Source: Bacteroidota bacterium (lineage in GTDB: Bacteria > Bacteroidota > Bacteroidia > Flavobacteriales > Flavobacteriaceae). Taken from it: a DNA stretch of 32,226 nucleotides. A program made the translations under genes and the position numbers. Below are positions 17,848-26,321 of the stretch, piece by piece; within the stretch, counting starts at the first letter, position 1; each line of letters starts with the position of its first letter. A model generated the notes under the pieces. That model searched no databases, was not told the origin of the DNA, and was given only the letters and a program-made list of their open reading frames with translations. Where the stretch lies: contig JAJRQR010000097.1 of the NCBI GenBank assembly GCA_024280145.1, positions 1 through 32,226 on the forward strand, given 5' to 3'.

Positions 17848-19499
17848 TTGATTACAAAACTTTCCATACAAAACTTTGCTTTAATTGATGACATAAGTGT
17901 CGATTTATCTTCGGGGTTTACTACAATCACAGGTGAAACAGGAGCTGGAAAATCTATATTATTAGGCGCTCTAGTACTGGTTTTAGGAAAAAGAGCTGAC
18001 TTAACAAGTGTTAGAGATCTATCAAAAAATGTATTATTGAGGCGGAATTTTCTCTAGAAGAAAAGTCGCTTTTAAAATATTTTAACCTTTATAATCTCGA
18101 TTTTGAAAATCACACAATAATAAGAAGGGAGCTTCTGCCTTCAGGAAAATCTAGAGCTTTTGTTAATGATACTCCAGTTACCCTTTCACAATTGCAAAAT
18201 ATTGCTCCGCAGTTGGTAGATATTCATAGTCAACATGAAACATTGGCTTTGTTTTCTGAAACTTACCAAATGGAAATTATTGATGTTCTTGCAGGAAATA
18301 AAGTGCTTTTAGATAAATATTCTGAAAAACTAAAAGAGTTTAATAACCTTTCTGAGACCATTTCAGATTTGTATTATAAAAAAGAGTCAGCTTCAAAAGA
18401 GTTGGATTATAATACTTTTTTATACAACGAATTAGTTGAAGCTAATTTAGATGATAAAAATCAGAGAGAATTAGAAGAATCTTATGAAAAGCTGAATAAT
18501 ACTGAAGCAATTCAAGAAACATTATCTCAAATAAACCAACTGTTTTCAGAGGAGCAAATAGGGACTATTACTACTATTAAGGAAGCAAGATTGTTATTGA
18601 GTAAGCTTCAGAATATATCATCCGAATTCAATGATATTTGGAATCGAATTAATAGTGTTTCGATTGAAATGGAAGATATTTCAAATGAGTTAGCATCCAT
18701 TTTTACAAACATTGAAGCAAATCCGTTTTTATTATCTGAAATAAATGAAAAGCTTCAGTTAATTTATAAACTACAGCAAAAACATACAGTTACAACAGTC
18801 TCTGAATTATTAGAAATTCAGAATAAGCTGGCTTCAAAAATAGAGATCACACAAAATTTGGATGGAGAATTAGTGAAATTAGAAGAGCTACAAACCAAAG
18901 CTCAAAAAACAATTTTAGAAATTGGAAATAAATTACATAAAAAACGATTAAGTGCAATAATTCCTTTAAAAAATAAACTAACAACAATTTTAACTGAATT
19001 GGGATTACCCAATGCCGATTTTAAATTTGAATTAACAATTTCTTCAAATTTTAGAAAAAACGGAATAGATTCATTACAATTATTATTTACAGCAAATAAA
19101 GGACAGGAATTTGCACCAATAAAAAAAGTAGCATCAGGAGGGGAACTTAGTAGAATTATGCTTTCAATTAAAGCAATTTTAGCACAATATCAGCAATTAC
19201 CAACTGTAATATTTGATGAAATAGATTCTGGAATTTCTGGTGAAATAGCCTATAAAATGGCAACGATACTTAAAGAGATGAGTTTGACAATGCAAATGAT
19301 AAGTATTACACATTTGCCACAAATTGCTGCCGCAGGAAATCAGCAGATTAAAATTTACAAAGAAGATAACAATAATGTTACGGTTACAAAACTAAAATCC
19401 TTATCAGATTTTGAAAGAGAAATAGAAATTGCAGAAATGATAGGCGGAAAAAACAAATCTAATTCAGCAATAAATCAAGCAAAAGAATTACTGAATTAA
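17848..19499 (+). pseudogene. recN: DNA repair ATPase RecN, broken by a 1-base frameshift
   Basis: A TTG at 17848 starts MITKLSIQNFALIDD, with Walker A GETGAGKS at residues 29-36. The frame fails after SVRDLSKN (stop at 18055-18057). The next frame supplies CIIEAEFSLEEKSLLKYFNL and runs to 19499. It includes the coiled-coil arms, the ABC signature ASGGELSRIMLS, Walker B PTVIFDEIDSGISG, and the ITHLPQIAA switch. One extra A in the six-A run at 18024-18029 restores 550 residues, the usual RecN length. RecN is an SMC-like protein recruited to double-strand breaks. As written, the Walker A half is separated from the rest, so the product would be dead. Confidence 0.88.
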
Positions 19500-19534
19500 A
19501 CGTATATTTACCAACATTAACTAAATAAATAATA

Positions 19535-20350
19535 ATGTCATATAATTTATTAAAAGGAAAAAGAGGAATTATTTTTGGAGCATTAGATGAGCATTCAATA
19601 GCCTGGAAAACTGCTGAACGTGTTCACGCTGAAGGTGGAGAGTTTGTATTAACTAATGCGCCTATTGCAATGAGAATGGGGCAAATAAAAGATTTAGCTG
19701 CTAAAACAAACTCCGAAATTATTCCTGCAGATGCAACTAGTTTAGAAGATTTGGAAAATCTTGTTGAAAAATCTATGGAAATCTTAGGCGGGAAAATAGA
19801 TTTTGTATTGCATTCAATAGGTATGTCTGTTAATGTTCGAAAAGGAAATGCTTATACAAATCAAAATTATAATTTCACTCATAAAGGTTGGGATGTTTCT
19901 GCGGGTTCATTTCATAAAGTAATGCAAGTTTTATATCAAAAAAATGCAATGAATGAATGGGGAAGTATTGTTGCTTTAACCTATATGGCTTCACAACGTG
20001 TATTTCCAGATTATAATGATATGGCAGATAATAAAGCTTATTTAGAGTCTATTGCAAGAAGCTTTGGTTATTTCTTCGGTAGAGATAAAAAAGTAAGAGT
20101 TAATACCATTTCTCAATCTCCAACTCCTACAACAGCAGGTCAAGGAGTAAAAGGATTTGATGGTTTTATTGCTTACGCAGATAAAATGTCACCTTTAGGA
20201 AATGCAACAGCATTAGATTGTGCCAACTATACAATTGCTATGTTTAGTGATTTAACCAAGAGAGTAACATTGCAGAATTTATATAATGATGGAGGATTCT
20301 CAAATATGGGAGTTAGTAATGAAGTGATGGAAGCATTTATGGAAAAATAA
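19535..20350 (+). CDS. fabI: Enoyl-[acyl-carrier-protein] reductase FabI
   Basis: 271 residues of the short-chain dehydrogenase fold. The N-terminal GKRGIIFGALDEHSIAWK is the FabI-type cofactor loop. FVLHSIGMS is followed by the catalytic set Tyr150, Tyr160, Lys167, spaced like E. coli Tyr146/Tyr156/Lys163 with a constant offset of four. It performs the last reduction in each fatty acid elongation round. Compared with E. coli FabI, the segment after YTNQNYNFTHKGWDVSAGS is characteristic of the Bacteroidota enzyme. A TATATTTA element (near 19504) is a weak promoter candidate. The gene is monocistronic-looking, with 68 bp before the next promoter-preceded gene. Confidence 0.95.
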   Translation: MSYNLLKGKRGIIFGALDEHSIAWKTAERVHAEGGEFVLTNAPIAMRMGQIKDLAAKTNSEIIPADATSLEDLENLVEKSMEILGGKIDFVLHSIGMSVNVRKGNAYTNQNYNFTHKGWDVSAGSFHKVMQVLYQKNAMNEWGSIVALTYMASQRVFPDYNDMADNKAYLESIARSFGYFFGRDKKVRVNTISQSPTPTTAGQGVKGFDGFIAYADKMSPLGNATALDCANYTIAMFSDLTKRVTLQNLYNDGGFSNMGVSNEVMEAFMEK

Positions 20351-20406
20351 TTAATTCCAGTATCATACTTAAGCTGTTCTAAATAAAAATAGAATGGCTT
20401 TTTTTT

Positions 20407-20414
20407 TACATTTG
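20407..20414 (+). promoter_or_regulatory. Candidate -7 element for the glycosyltransferase gene
   Basis: TACATTTG matches TAnnTTTG exactly and is followed by four bases (TACT) and the ATG at 20419. No -33 TTTG stands at the expected distance. The spacing predicts a leaderless mRNA. Confidence 0.4.
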
Positions 20415-20418
20415 TACT

Positions 20419-21426
20419 ATGAAAGAGCAGGTTTTCTTTTCTTTTATTATTCCGGTTTATAATAGGCCACAAGAGGTAAGGGAACTTCTTGAGAGTTTTA
20501 TTAAGCTAGAGTATGAAAATGATTTTGAAATTGTTTTAATTGAAGATGGCTCTACACAAACTTCTAAAAGTATAATCGAAAGTTTTCAAAGAAATTTAGA
20601 CATTTCATATTATTTTAAAGAAAATTCTGGGCCTGGTGATTCTCGAAATTATGGAATGCAACGAGCAAAAGGGGATTATTTTATTATTTTAGATTCCGAT
20701 TGTATTTTACCTCCCCATTATTTAAACACCGTTTCAAATTATTTAAAGAAAAACTATATTGATTGTTTTGGTGGTGCAGATGCAGCTGATAAAAATTTTA
20801 GTACACTTCAAAAAGCCATCAACTATACTATGACCTCTTTTCTTACCACTGGAGGTATTAGAGGAAGTAAAAAAAGCATCAATAAATTTGAGCCAAGGAG
20901 TTTTAATATGGGAATTTCTAAAGAGGCTTTTACAGCAACAAATGGGTTTGCAAAAATTCATCCAGGGGAAGACCCAGATTTGACACAACGCATTTTAAAA
21001 GTAGGATTTAAAACCACATTTATTCCTAATGCATACGTTTATCATAAGCGAAGAATATCTTGGAGAAAATTTTATCAGCAAGTAAAAAAGTTTGGACTGG
21101 TACGTCCTATTCTAAATAAATGGCATCCACAAGCTTCTAAAATAACATTTTGGTTTCCTTCGTTGTTTGTTTTTTTTACACTATTCACAATCTTAGGAAG
21201 CGGGTTTATTAATATATTTATATGCATTCCTTTACTTTTGTACTTGATTTTATTGTTTATAGATTCAAGTGTTAAAAATAAAAGCTTACTAATTGGTATG
21301 TTATCAGTTTTCGCTGTTTTTATACAGTTTTTTGGTTATGGTTTAGCATTTGTTAAATCCAATTATTATATAAATATTTTAAAAAGAGATCCCGAAAAAC
21401 AGTTTCCTAATTTATTTTTTAAGTAA
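20419..21426 (+). CDS. Family 2 glycosyltransferase, membrane-associated
   Basis: 335 residues. A GT-A domain starts at once with FFSFIIPVYNRPQEV, then IVLIEDGSTQTS, GPGDSRNYGMQRAKGDYFIILDSDC (DxD-type metal site DSD) near residue 75, and the acceptor-side PGEDPDLTQRIL near 178. The C-terminus has two or three membrane helices between about 245 and 310. It transfers a sugar from a nucleotide donor; donor and acceptor are unknown. The following YbbR-like gene starts 27 bp later on the same strand. Confidence 0.9.
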   Translation: MKEQVFFSFIIPVYNRPQEVRELLESFIKLEYENDFEIVLIEDGSTQTSKSIIESFQRNLDISYYFKENSGPGDSRNYGMQRAKGDYFIILDSDCILPPHYLNTVSNYLKKNYIDCFGGADAADKNFSTLQKAINYTMTSFLTTGGIRGSKKSINKFEPRSFNMGISKEAFTATNGFAKIHPGEDPDLTQRILKVGFKTTFIPNAYVYHKRRISWRKFYQQVKKFGLVRPILNKWHPQASKITFWFPSLFVFFTLFTILGSGFINIFICIPLLLYLILLFIDSSVKNKSLLIGMLSVFAVFIQFFGYGLAFVKSNYYINILKRDPEKQFPNLFFK

Positions 21427-21453
21427 TTTTAGCATTAAGTAATTTGCAATAAT

Positions 21454-22404
21454 ATGTCAAAATCAAAATTTAAGGAAGTAAAAAAAGGAAAGCTGAAAAT
21501 GTTTTTTCTTTTTTTATTCATTGCTACTTTTTTATGGTTTCTTTCGAAGTTTTCAAAGGAATTTACAGCTACTGTTGATGCTTCTTTATGGTATGTTAAT
21601 GTTCCAGAAAATGTGTTGCTTTCAGAAAATAATATAAATCAAATTTCTTTTGACTTAACGGCTAATGGTTTTGACTTCCTGTTTTATAAAATAAACAAAC
21701 CAGTGATTTCAATTAATTTACAAAATTTCTACAAAAAAGGAGAGACTGAATTAATTATAACGAAACAAGATTTATTGAGAGTGATAAATTTACAATTAAA
21801 AAAGAATATTGCAATTAAAAATGTTTCGGTTGAGGGTTTACAAATAAAGTTAGATGAATTGGAAACTAAAAAAATAAAAGTAAATCTTATTGAAGAGATT
21901 GAATTTGAAAAAGGCTATAAATCTGTTAATGGCTTTAAAATAATTCCAGATTCTATAGTAATCACAGGAGCTTCACATATATTAGATTCTCTTAATTTAA
22001 TTTCAACTGAAGTTATTAAATTAAGTAATGTAAAAGAAAGTATTTCAATTATTTTGCAATTAATTCAATCAGAAAATGATGAAATATCCTATTCTCAAAA
22101 ACAAATACAGCTTACCGCTTCAGTAAAAGAGTTTACTCAAAAATCATTGACCATTCCTATAATTATTAAAAACCTACCAGAAGAAATTGATTTGAAAATT
22201 ATCCCCGAATTAATGACACTTACTTTTGATGTTTCTATGGAAGAATACAATGATTTAACTGAAAATGATTTTTCAATAATTTGCGATTATAATAAAAGAA
22301 ATGAAACCGAAAGCTTTATGGTACCTCAGTTTATAAAAAGGCCTGATAGCATTTTAAACCTTGAGCTTTCTGAAAATAAAATAAAATATTTGATTTTTAA
22401 ATGA
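21454..22404 (+). CDS. YbbR-like membrane-anchored protein
   Basis: 316 residues. One N-terminal transmembrane helix (MFFLFLFIATFLWFLSKF, about 16-33) follows a basic cytoplasmic stretch. The remainder is extracytoplasmic, with repeated beta-rich units such as VNLIEEIEFEKGYKSVNGFKIIPDSIVITG, the pattern of YbbR domains (as in CdaR). In Firmicutes CdaR controls the c-di-AMP cyclase, but no cyclase gene is adjacent here, so the name rests on fold similarity only. The stop overlaps the coaE ATG by 4 bp, so the two are translationally coupled. Confidence 0.7.
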   Translation: MSKSKFKEVKKGKLKMFFLFLFIATFLWFLSKFSKEFTATVDASLWYVNVPENVLLSENNINQISFDLTANGFDFLFYKINKPVISINLQNFYKKGETELIITKQDLLRVINLQLKKNIAIKNVSVEGLQIKLDELETKKIKVNLIEEIEFEKGYKSVNGFKIIPDSIVITGASHILDSLNLISTEVIKLSNVKESISIILQLIQSENDEISYSQKQIQLTASVKEFTQKSLTIPIIIKNLPEEIDLKIIPELMTLTFDVSMEEYNDLTENDFSIICDYNKRNETESFMVPQFIKRPDSILNLELSENKIKYLIFK

Positions 22405-22991
22405 AAATAGTTGGACTTACCGGTGGTATTGGAAGTGGTAAAACTACTGTTGCTAACATGTTTAAGGAATTAGGTGTCCCAGTTTATATTGCAGATGTTG
22501 AAGCTAAAAAACTCACAAATTCTTCAAAATATATAAAGAATAAAATAATTGCTCTTTTAGGTGATAAAGCTTATTTACCAGATGGAATTAATAAAAAATA
22601 TGTAGCCAAATTAATTTTTAATAATAAAAAATTATTAGAAAAAGTAAATCAAATTATTCACCCTAAAGTAGCTGAGCATTTTAATAAATGGGTAAAAAAA
22701 CAAAAAGGAGTTTATTGCATTAAAGAAGCTGCCATTTTGTTTGAAAATAGATCTTATAAAGATTGCGATTATACTATATTAGTTACTGCCCCTTCCGAAA
22801 TTAGAATTCAGCGAGTAGTGGAACGTGATAATGCTTCTGTAAAAGAAATTGAAGTAAGAATGAAAAATCAATGGAATGATGAAAAGAAAACAGTTCTTTC
22901 AGACTTAATCATTCATAATATTGATTTACAGACTACTCAAGAAAAGGTAATAGAAATCAATTTATTTCTGTTAAAATCCATAAAAAAATAA
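22401..22991 (+). CDS. coaE: Dephospho-CoA kinase CoaE
   Basis: 196 residues. The P-loop GLTGGIGSGKTTVA (about 5-18) is followed by VPVYIADVEAKKL (Asp in the DxxA motif), the lid region LVTAPSEIRIQRVVERDN near 130, and KNQWNDEKK. It catalyses the last step of coenzyme A synthesis, phosphorylating the 3'-hydroxyl of dephospho-CoA. Together with coaBC about 6 kb upstream it covers three CoA-pathway activities. It is coupled to the YbbR-like gene by an ATGA overlap. Confidence 0.95.
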   Translation: MKIVGLTGGIGSGKTTVANMFKELGVPVYIADVEAKKLTNSSKYIKNKIIALLGDKAYLPDGINKKYVAKLIFNNKKLLEKVNQIIHPKVAEHFNKWVKKQKGVYCIKEAAILFENRSYKDCDYTILVTAPSEIRIQRVVERDNASVKEIEVRMKNQWNDEKKTVLSDLIIHNIDLQTTQEKVIEINLFLLKSIKK

Positions 22992-23006
22992 GAATATTTT
23001 ATTTTG

Positions 23007-23044
23007 TTAACATTTGGTTAAACGTTAACATTTCTAAATGTTAA
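23007..23044. promoter_or_regulatory. Triple TTAACATTT motif (two direct, one inverted) upstream of the histidine kinase
   Basis: TTAACATTT occurs at 23007-23015 and 23025-23033 (18 bp apart). Its complement AAATGTTAA is at 23036-23044, so the second and third copies form a perfect 9-2-9 palindrome. The palindrome covers about -37 to -18 of the predicted start at 23062, over the -33 position, where no TTTG is present. This looks like a regulator binding site controlling the two-component operon. Confidence 0.5.
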
Positions 23045-23049
23045 AATTC

Positions 23050-23057
23050 TATTTTTG
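23050..23057 (+). promoter_or_regulatory. Candidate -7 element for the two-component operon
   Basis: TATTTTTG matches TAnnTTTG, followed by AACT and the ATG at 23062. The gap is again exactly 4 bp. The palindromic site described at 23025-23044 lies directly upstream. Confidence 0.5.
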
Positions 23058-23061
23058 AACT

Positions 23062-24624
23062 ATGAATAAGAAACTCTTTTCGATACTTACTGTATTAATG
23101 TCCCTCTCTTTATTGGGAATAGTTTTTGTACAAGGGTATTGGATTAAAAATTCTTATGAAAATAGAGAAGAACAATTCACTTTAAATGTTCGCCAGATAT
23201 TAATTTCAGTTTCCAAACAAATTCAGTTAGAAGAAATCGAAAAATTATACAATGTTTATAATAGTATAATTGATACCATACAGGTTCCCGATCAAGCAAG
23301 TTTTAGTGAATTAATTTATACTATAACAAATGAAAGAAATGATGAAACTTATATTTTTTCAGATGGAGTTTTAGAAGAAGACTACAAACTTTCTACAAGT
23401 GCTTTAGACTTGGATATGGATAGTATTCAATTTAAAAAAATTACAAGTAGAAGAATCACTACCAAGATTACACCAGGAGTAGATGGTGGTAAAAACGTGC
23501 AATCACGAACAGAAAATTTTAAGCGTTTAAAGGATTATGAACAAAATCAGTTTGAAAATGCTTATAGAAATATACTTGCAAAAACACCTATACATAAACG
23601 AGTTTCGGGAGAAAAAATTGAAAAACTAGTTTCAAAAGAATTAAAAGAAAGAGCATTAAGTGCTAATTTTGAGTATGCCATTTATAGCAATGATTTAGAA
23701 ACAAAAATTCATTCTAAAAATTTTAGTTTAGATCCAATTTCAACCTATGGAGTCCCCTTGTTTGTTAATAATGATATTAAAACAAGTTTTCAATTGTATG
23801 TAAACTTCACTGATAAAAAGAAATTTGTACTGAGCTCAATAATGGGTATGGCACTGTTGTCATTGGCTTTTACAAGTGTCATTTTATTCACCTACTTAAG
23901 TGCTTTAAGACAATTGCAAAAGCAACGACAAATATCACAGATAAAAACAGACTTTATAAATAATATGACGCACGAGTTTAAAACTCCTATTGCTACCATT
24001 AATTTAGCATTAGATGCTTTAAAGAATCCTAAAGTAGCAGATGATAAAGAGTTTATTAGTCGTTATCATAATATGATTAGAGAAGAAAATAGAAGAATGC
24101 ATACTCAAGTTGAAAATGTTTTAAGAATATCAAAACTTGAAAAAAATGAATTGGATTTAGAAAAAGATGAAATAAATCTAGATTATATAATCGAAGATGC
24201 AATCACACACGTTAGTTTGATAGTTGAAGATAAAGGGGGCTATATAAAAACTCATTTAAAGGCAGATAATGCATTGATTTATGGTAGTGATATTCATTTA
24301 ACCAATGTTATTGTAAATGTTATTGACAACGGAATTAAATACACAGAAGGACCACCAGAAATAGATATTTACACAGAAAATGAAGGAAACGATGTTATTG
24401 TAAAGGTTGTGGATAAAGGAATAGGAATGAGTAAAGCCGTTCAGAAAAAAATATTTGAAAAATTTTATAGAGAGCAAATGGGGAATATTCACAATGTAAA
24501 AGGGCACGGTTTAGGGCTTTCTTATGTAAAAAGGATATTAGACGACCATAATGCCGAAATAACAGTAGAAAGCGAAAAAGGGAAAGGAAGTACCTTTATC
24601 ATTAAATTACACTTAATATCATAA
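23062..24624 (+). CDS. Sensor histidine kinase (RprX-like)
   Basis: 520 residues. Transmembrane helix 1 is at about 7-27, a periplasmic sensor region of about 220 residues follows, and helix 2 is at about 254-281. The HisKA dimerisation helix carries NNMTHEFKTPI with the phospho-acceptor His304, and the C-terminal HATPase_c has N box NVIDNGIKYTEG, G1 VVDKGIGMS and G2 GHGLGLSYV. There is no HAMP domain that I can see between helix 2 and HisKA; the linker is short and coiled. The architecture and partner are those of RprX from Bacteroides, but the signal is unknown. The partner regulator starts 4 bp after the stop. Confidence 0.93.
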   Translation: MNKKLFSILTVLMSLSLLGIVFVQGYWIKNSYENREEQFTLNVRQILISVSKQIQLEEIEKLYNVYNSIIDTIQVPDQASFSELIYTITNERNDETYIFSDGVLEEDYKLSTSALDLDMDSIQFKKITSRRITTKITPGVDGGKNVQSRTENFKRLKDYEQNQFENAYRNILAKTPIHKRVSGEKIEKLVSKELKERALSANFEYAIYSNDLETKIHSKNFSLDPISTYGVPLFVNNDIKTSFQLYVNFTDKKKFVLSSIMGMALLSLAFTSVILFTYLSALRQLQKQRQISQIKTDFINNMTHEFKTPIATINLALDALKNPKVADDKEFISRYHNMIREENRRMHTQVENVLRISKLEKNELDLEKDEINLDYIIEDAITHVSLIVEDKGGYIKTHLKADNALIYGSDIHLTNVIVNVIDNGIKYTEGPPEIDIYTENEGNDVIVKVVDKGIGMSKAVQKKIFEKFYREQMGNIHNVKGHGLGLSYVKRILDDHNAEITVESEKGKGSTFIIKLHLIS

Positions 24625-24628
24625 CAAT

Positions 24629-25345
24629 ATGGAAACTGAAAACAAAAAAATTCTATTAGTAGAAGACGATCCAAATTTTGGAACTGTACTTAAAGATTAT
24701 TTAGCAATGAATGACTACGATGTTACTCATGCTAAAAACGGAATGGAAGGATTTGAAAAATTTAAAAAAGGAGATTTTGATCTTTGTATTTTAGATGTAA
24801 TGATGCCTTATAAGGACGGGTTTACTTTAGCAAAAGAAATTCGAGAAAAAAATAAAGATGTACCAATTATATTTTTAACCGCAAAAGCATTAAAAGAAGA
24901 TGTGCTCAAAGGATATAAAGTAGGTGCAGACGATTATCTAAACAAACCTTTTGATAGTGAAGTTTTGTTGATGAAAATTAAAGCAATTATTCAGCGAAAA
25001 GCTACAGATACGGTATCAGATAGCAAAGAATTTGAGTTTAATGTTGGGAATTTCTTCCTTAATTCAAGACTGAGATTCTTAACTTATAACAAAGAAAATC
25101 CAGTAAAACTTTCACCAAAAGAAAACGATTTACTTCGTTTATTGGCATTACATAAAAACGATTTAATGCCTCGTGAATTAGCATTGACAAAAATATGGAG
25201 AGACGATAATTACTTTACTTCTCGAAGTATGGATGTGTATATAGCTAAATTACGTAAGTATTTGAGCAAAGATGATGATGTTGAAATTATCAATATTCAC
25301 GGCGAAGGATTTCGTTTAGTAGTAAAGAGTGAAGTAGAGCATTAA
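24629..25345 (+). CDS. OmpR-family response regulator (RprY-like)
   Basis: 238 residues. The receiver domain has acidic pocket Glu12-Asp13-Asp14, phospho-acceptor Asp56 in LDVMMP, Thr84 and Lys106 (all signal-transmission residues present). A winged helix follows (about 135-235), with SPKENDLLRLLALHKND, SRSMDVYIAKLRKYL and NIHGEGFRLV. It is the transcription factor partner of the upstream kinase. The TTAACATTT sites before the kinase gene are its natural candidate target, by position only. The gene converges on miaA, sharing a hairpin. Confidence 0.95.
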   Translation: METENKKILLVEDDPNFGTVLKDYLAMNDYDVTHAKNGMEGFEKFKKGDFDLCILDVMMPYKDGFTLAKEIREKNKDVPIIFLTAKALKEDVLKGYKVGADDYLNKPFDSEVLLMKIKAIIQRKATDTVSDSKEFEFNVGNFFLNSRLRFLTYNKENPVKLSPKENDLLRLLALHKNDLMPRELALTKIWRDDNYFTSRSMDVYIAKLRKYLSKDDDVEIINIHGEGFRLVVKSEVEH

Positions 25346-25361
25346 GTGTTAATTTTTAAAC

Positions 25362-25396
25362 TACTTCCCGTTTTTAGTTTTCAGAAATGGGAAGTA
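25362..25396. terminator. Shared hairpin between convergent response regulator and miaA
   Basis: TACTTCCC (25362-25369) and GGGAAGTA (25389-25396) are perfect 8-bp arms around a 19-nt loop that includes the miaA stop codon. A/T-rich sequence flanks both sides. It could end transcripts from both strands, though the loop is long and the T-tracts are interrupted. Confidence 0.45.
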
Positions 25397-26321
25397 TGTT
25401 TTCAATTAAATTAATTACTTCAGAAATAGGCGTTTGGTAGTCAAACCAATTAATGGCTTCGTTTTTTCGAAACCAAGTCCCTTGTCGTTTGGCAAATCTT
25501 CGGGTGTTTTTCTTAATTTCTTCAAGAGCTTGTTCTTTTGAATAATCACCTTCAAAATACCAGAATAATTCTTTATATCCTACGGTTTGGAGGGCATTTA
25601 AACTCTTGTGTTGATGTAGTAATTTTGCTTCTTCAATCAAGCCTTCTTCAATCATTATATCAACACGTTGGTTAATTCTATTATAGACAAATTCTCTTTC
25701 AGCAGTAAGTCCAATAAAAATTGTTTGAAAATTCCGAGCTGTACTTTCAGCCTTTAGAAAAGAAGAATAGGGGAGTTCTTGTGCTCGGCAAACCCCCAAA
25801 GCTCTAATAACACGATGGTGGTTTTGTAGATCTACTTTTTCAAAATAAAGAGGGTCTTTTTCTTTTAATTCCTTTTGAAGTGGCTCAATCCCAAATTTAT
25901 TATATTCTTGTTTTAGTGTTTCTTTTATTTCATTTGAAACCTCTGGAAACTTATCCAAACCTTTCACGACAGCATCAACATACAAACCAGAACCTCCAAC
26001 CATTACCAAAACGTTATGTTTTTCAAAAAGAGAATCTAATAAATTAATAACATCTCTTTCAAAATCACCAACACTGTAATTTTCGAAAATACTTCGGTTT
26101 TGAATAAAATGATGTGGTGCTGCTGCTAATTCTTCCGAAGAAGGAACCGCTGTACCAATGTTCATTTCTTTATAAAACTGACGAGAATCTGCCGAAATTA
26201 TTTCCGTAGAAAAATGATTGGCAATTTTTATTGAAAGTGCCGTTTTTCCGATAGCTGTAGGACCAACAATGCAAATAAGAAATTTGTTATTTAACACGTT
26301 ATTGTTTTTCAGTGATAACAT
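25374..26321 (-). CDS. miaA: tRNA dimethylallyltransferase MiaA
   Basis: Up to 315 residues. The P-loop GPTAIGKT at 20-27, then SADSRQFYKEMNIGTA (substrate Asp), GGSGLYVDAVVKGL, and QTVGYKELFWYFEGD and NTRRFAKRQGTWFR near the C-terminus. It transfers dimethylallyl to A37 of tRNAs reading UNN codons. Two starts are possible: ATG at 26321, overlapping the channel gene by 23 bp, or GTG at 26297, just after the channel stop (MLNNKFLICIVGPT). The second gives a more usual N-terminal length before the P-loop. Either way it is the last gene of the run from yggS. Confidence 0.95.
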   Translation of the reverse strand: MLSLKNNNVLNNKFLICIVGPTAIGKTALSIKIANHFSTEIISADSRQFYKEMNIGTAVPSSEELAAAPHHFIQNRSIFENYSVGDFERDVINLLDSLFEKHNVLVMVGGSGLYVDAVVKGLDKFPEVSNEIKETLKQEYNKFGIEPLQKELKEKDPLYFEKVDLQNHHRVIRALGVCRAQELPYSSFLKAESTARNFQTIFIGLTAEREFVYNRINQRVDIMIEEGLIEEAKLLHQHKSLNALQTVGYKELFWYFEGDYSKEQALEEIKKNTRRFAKRQGTWFRKNEAINWFDYQTPISEVINLIENILPISEN

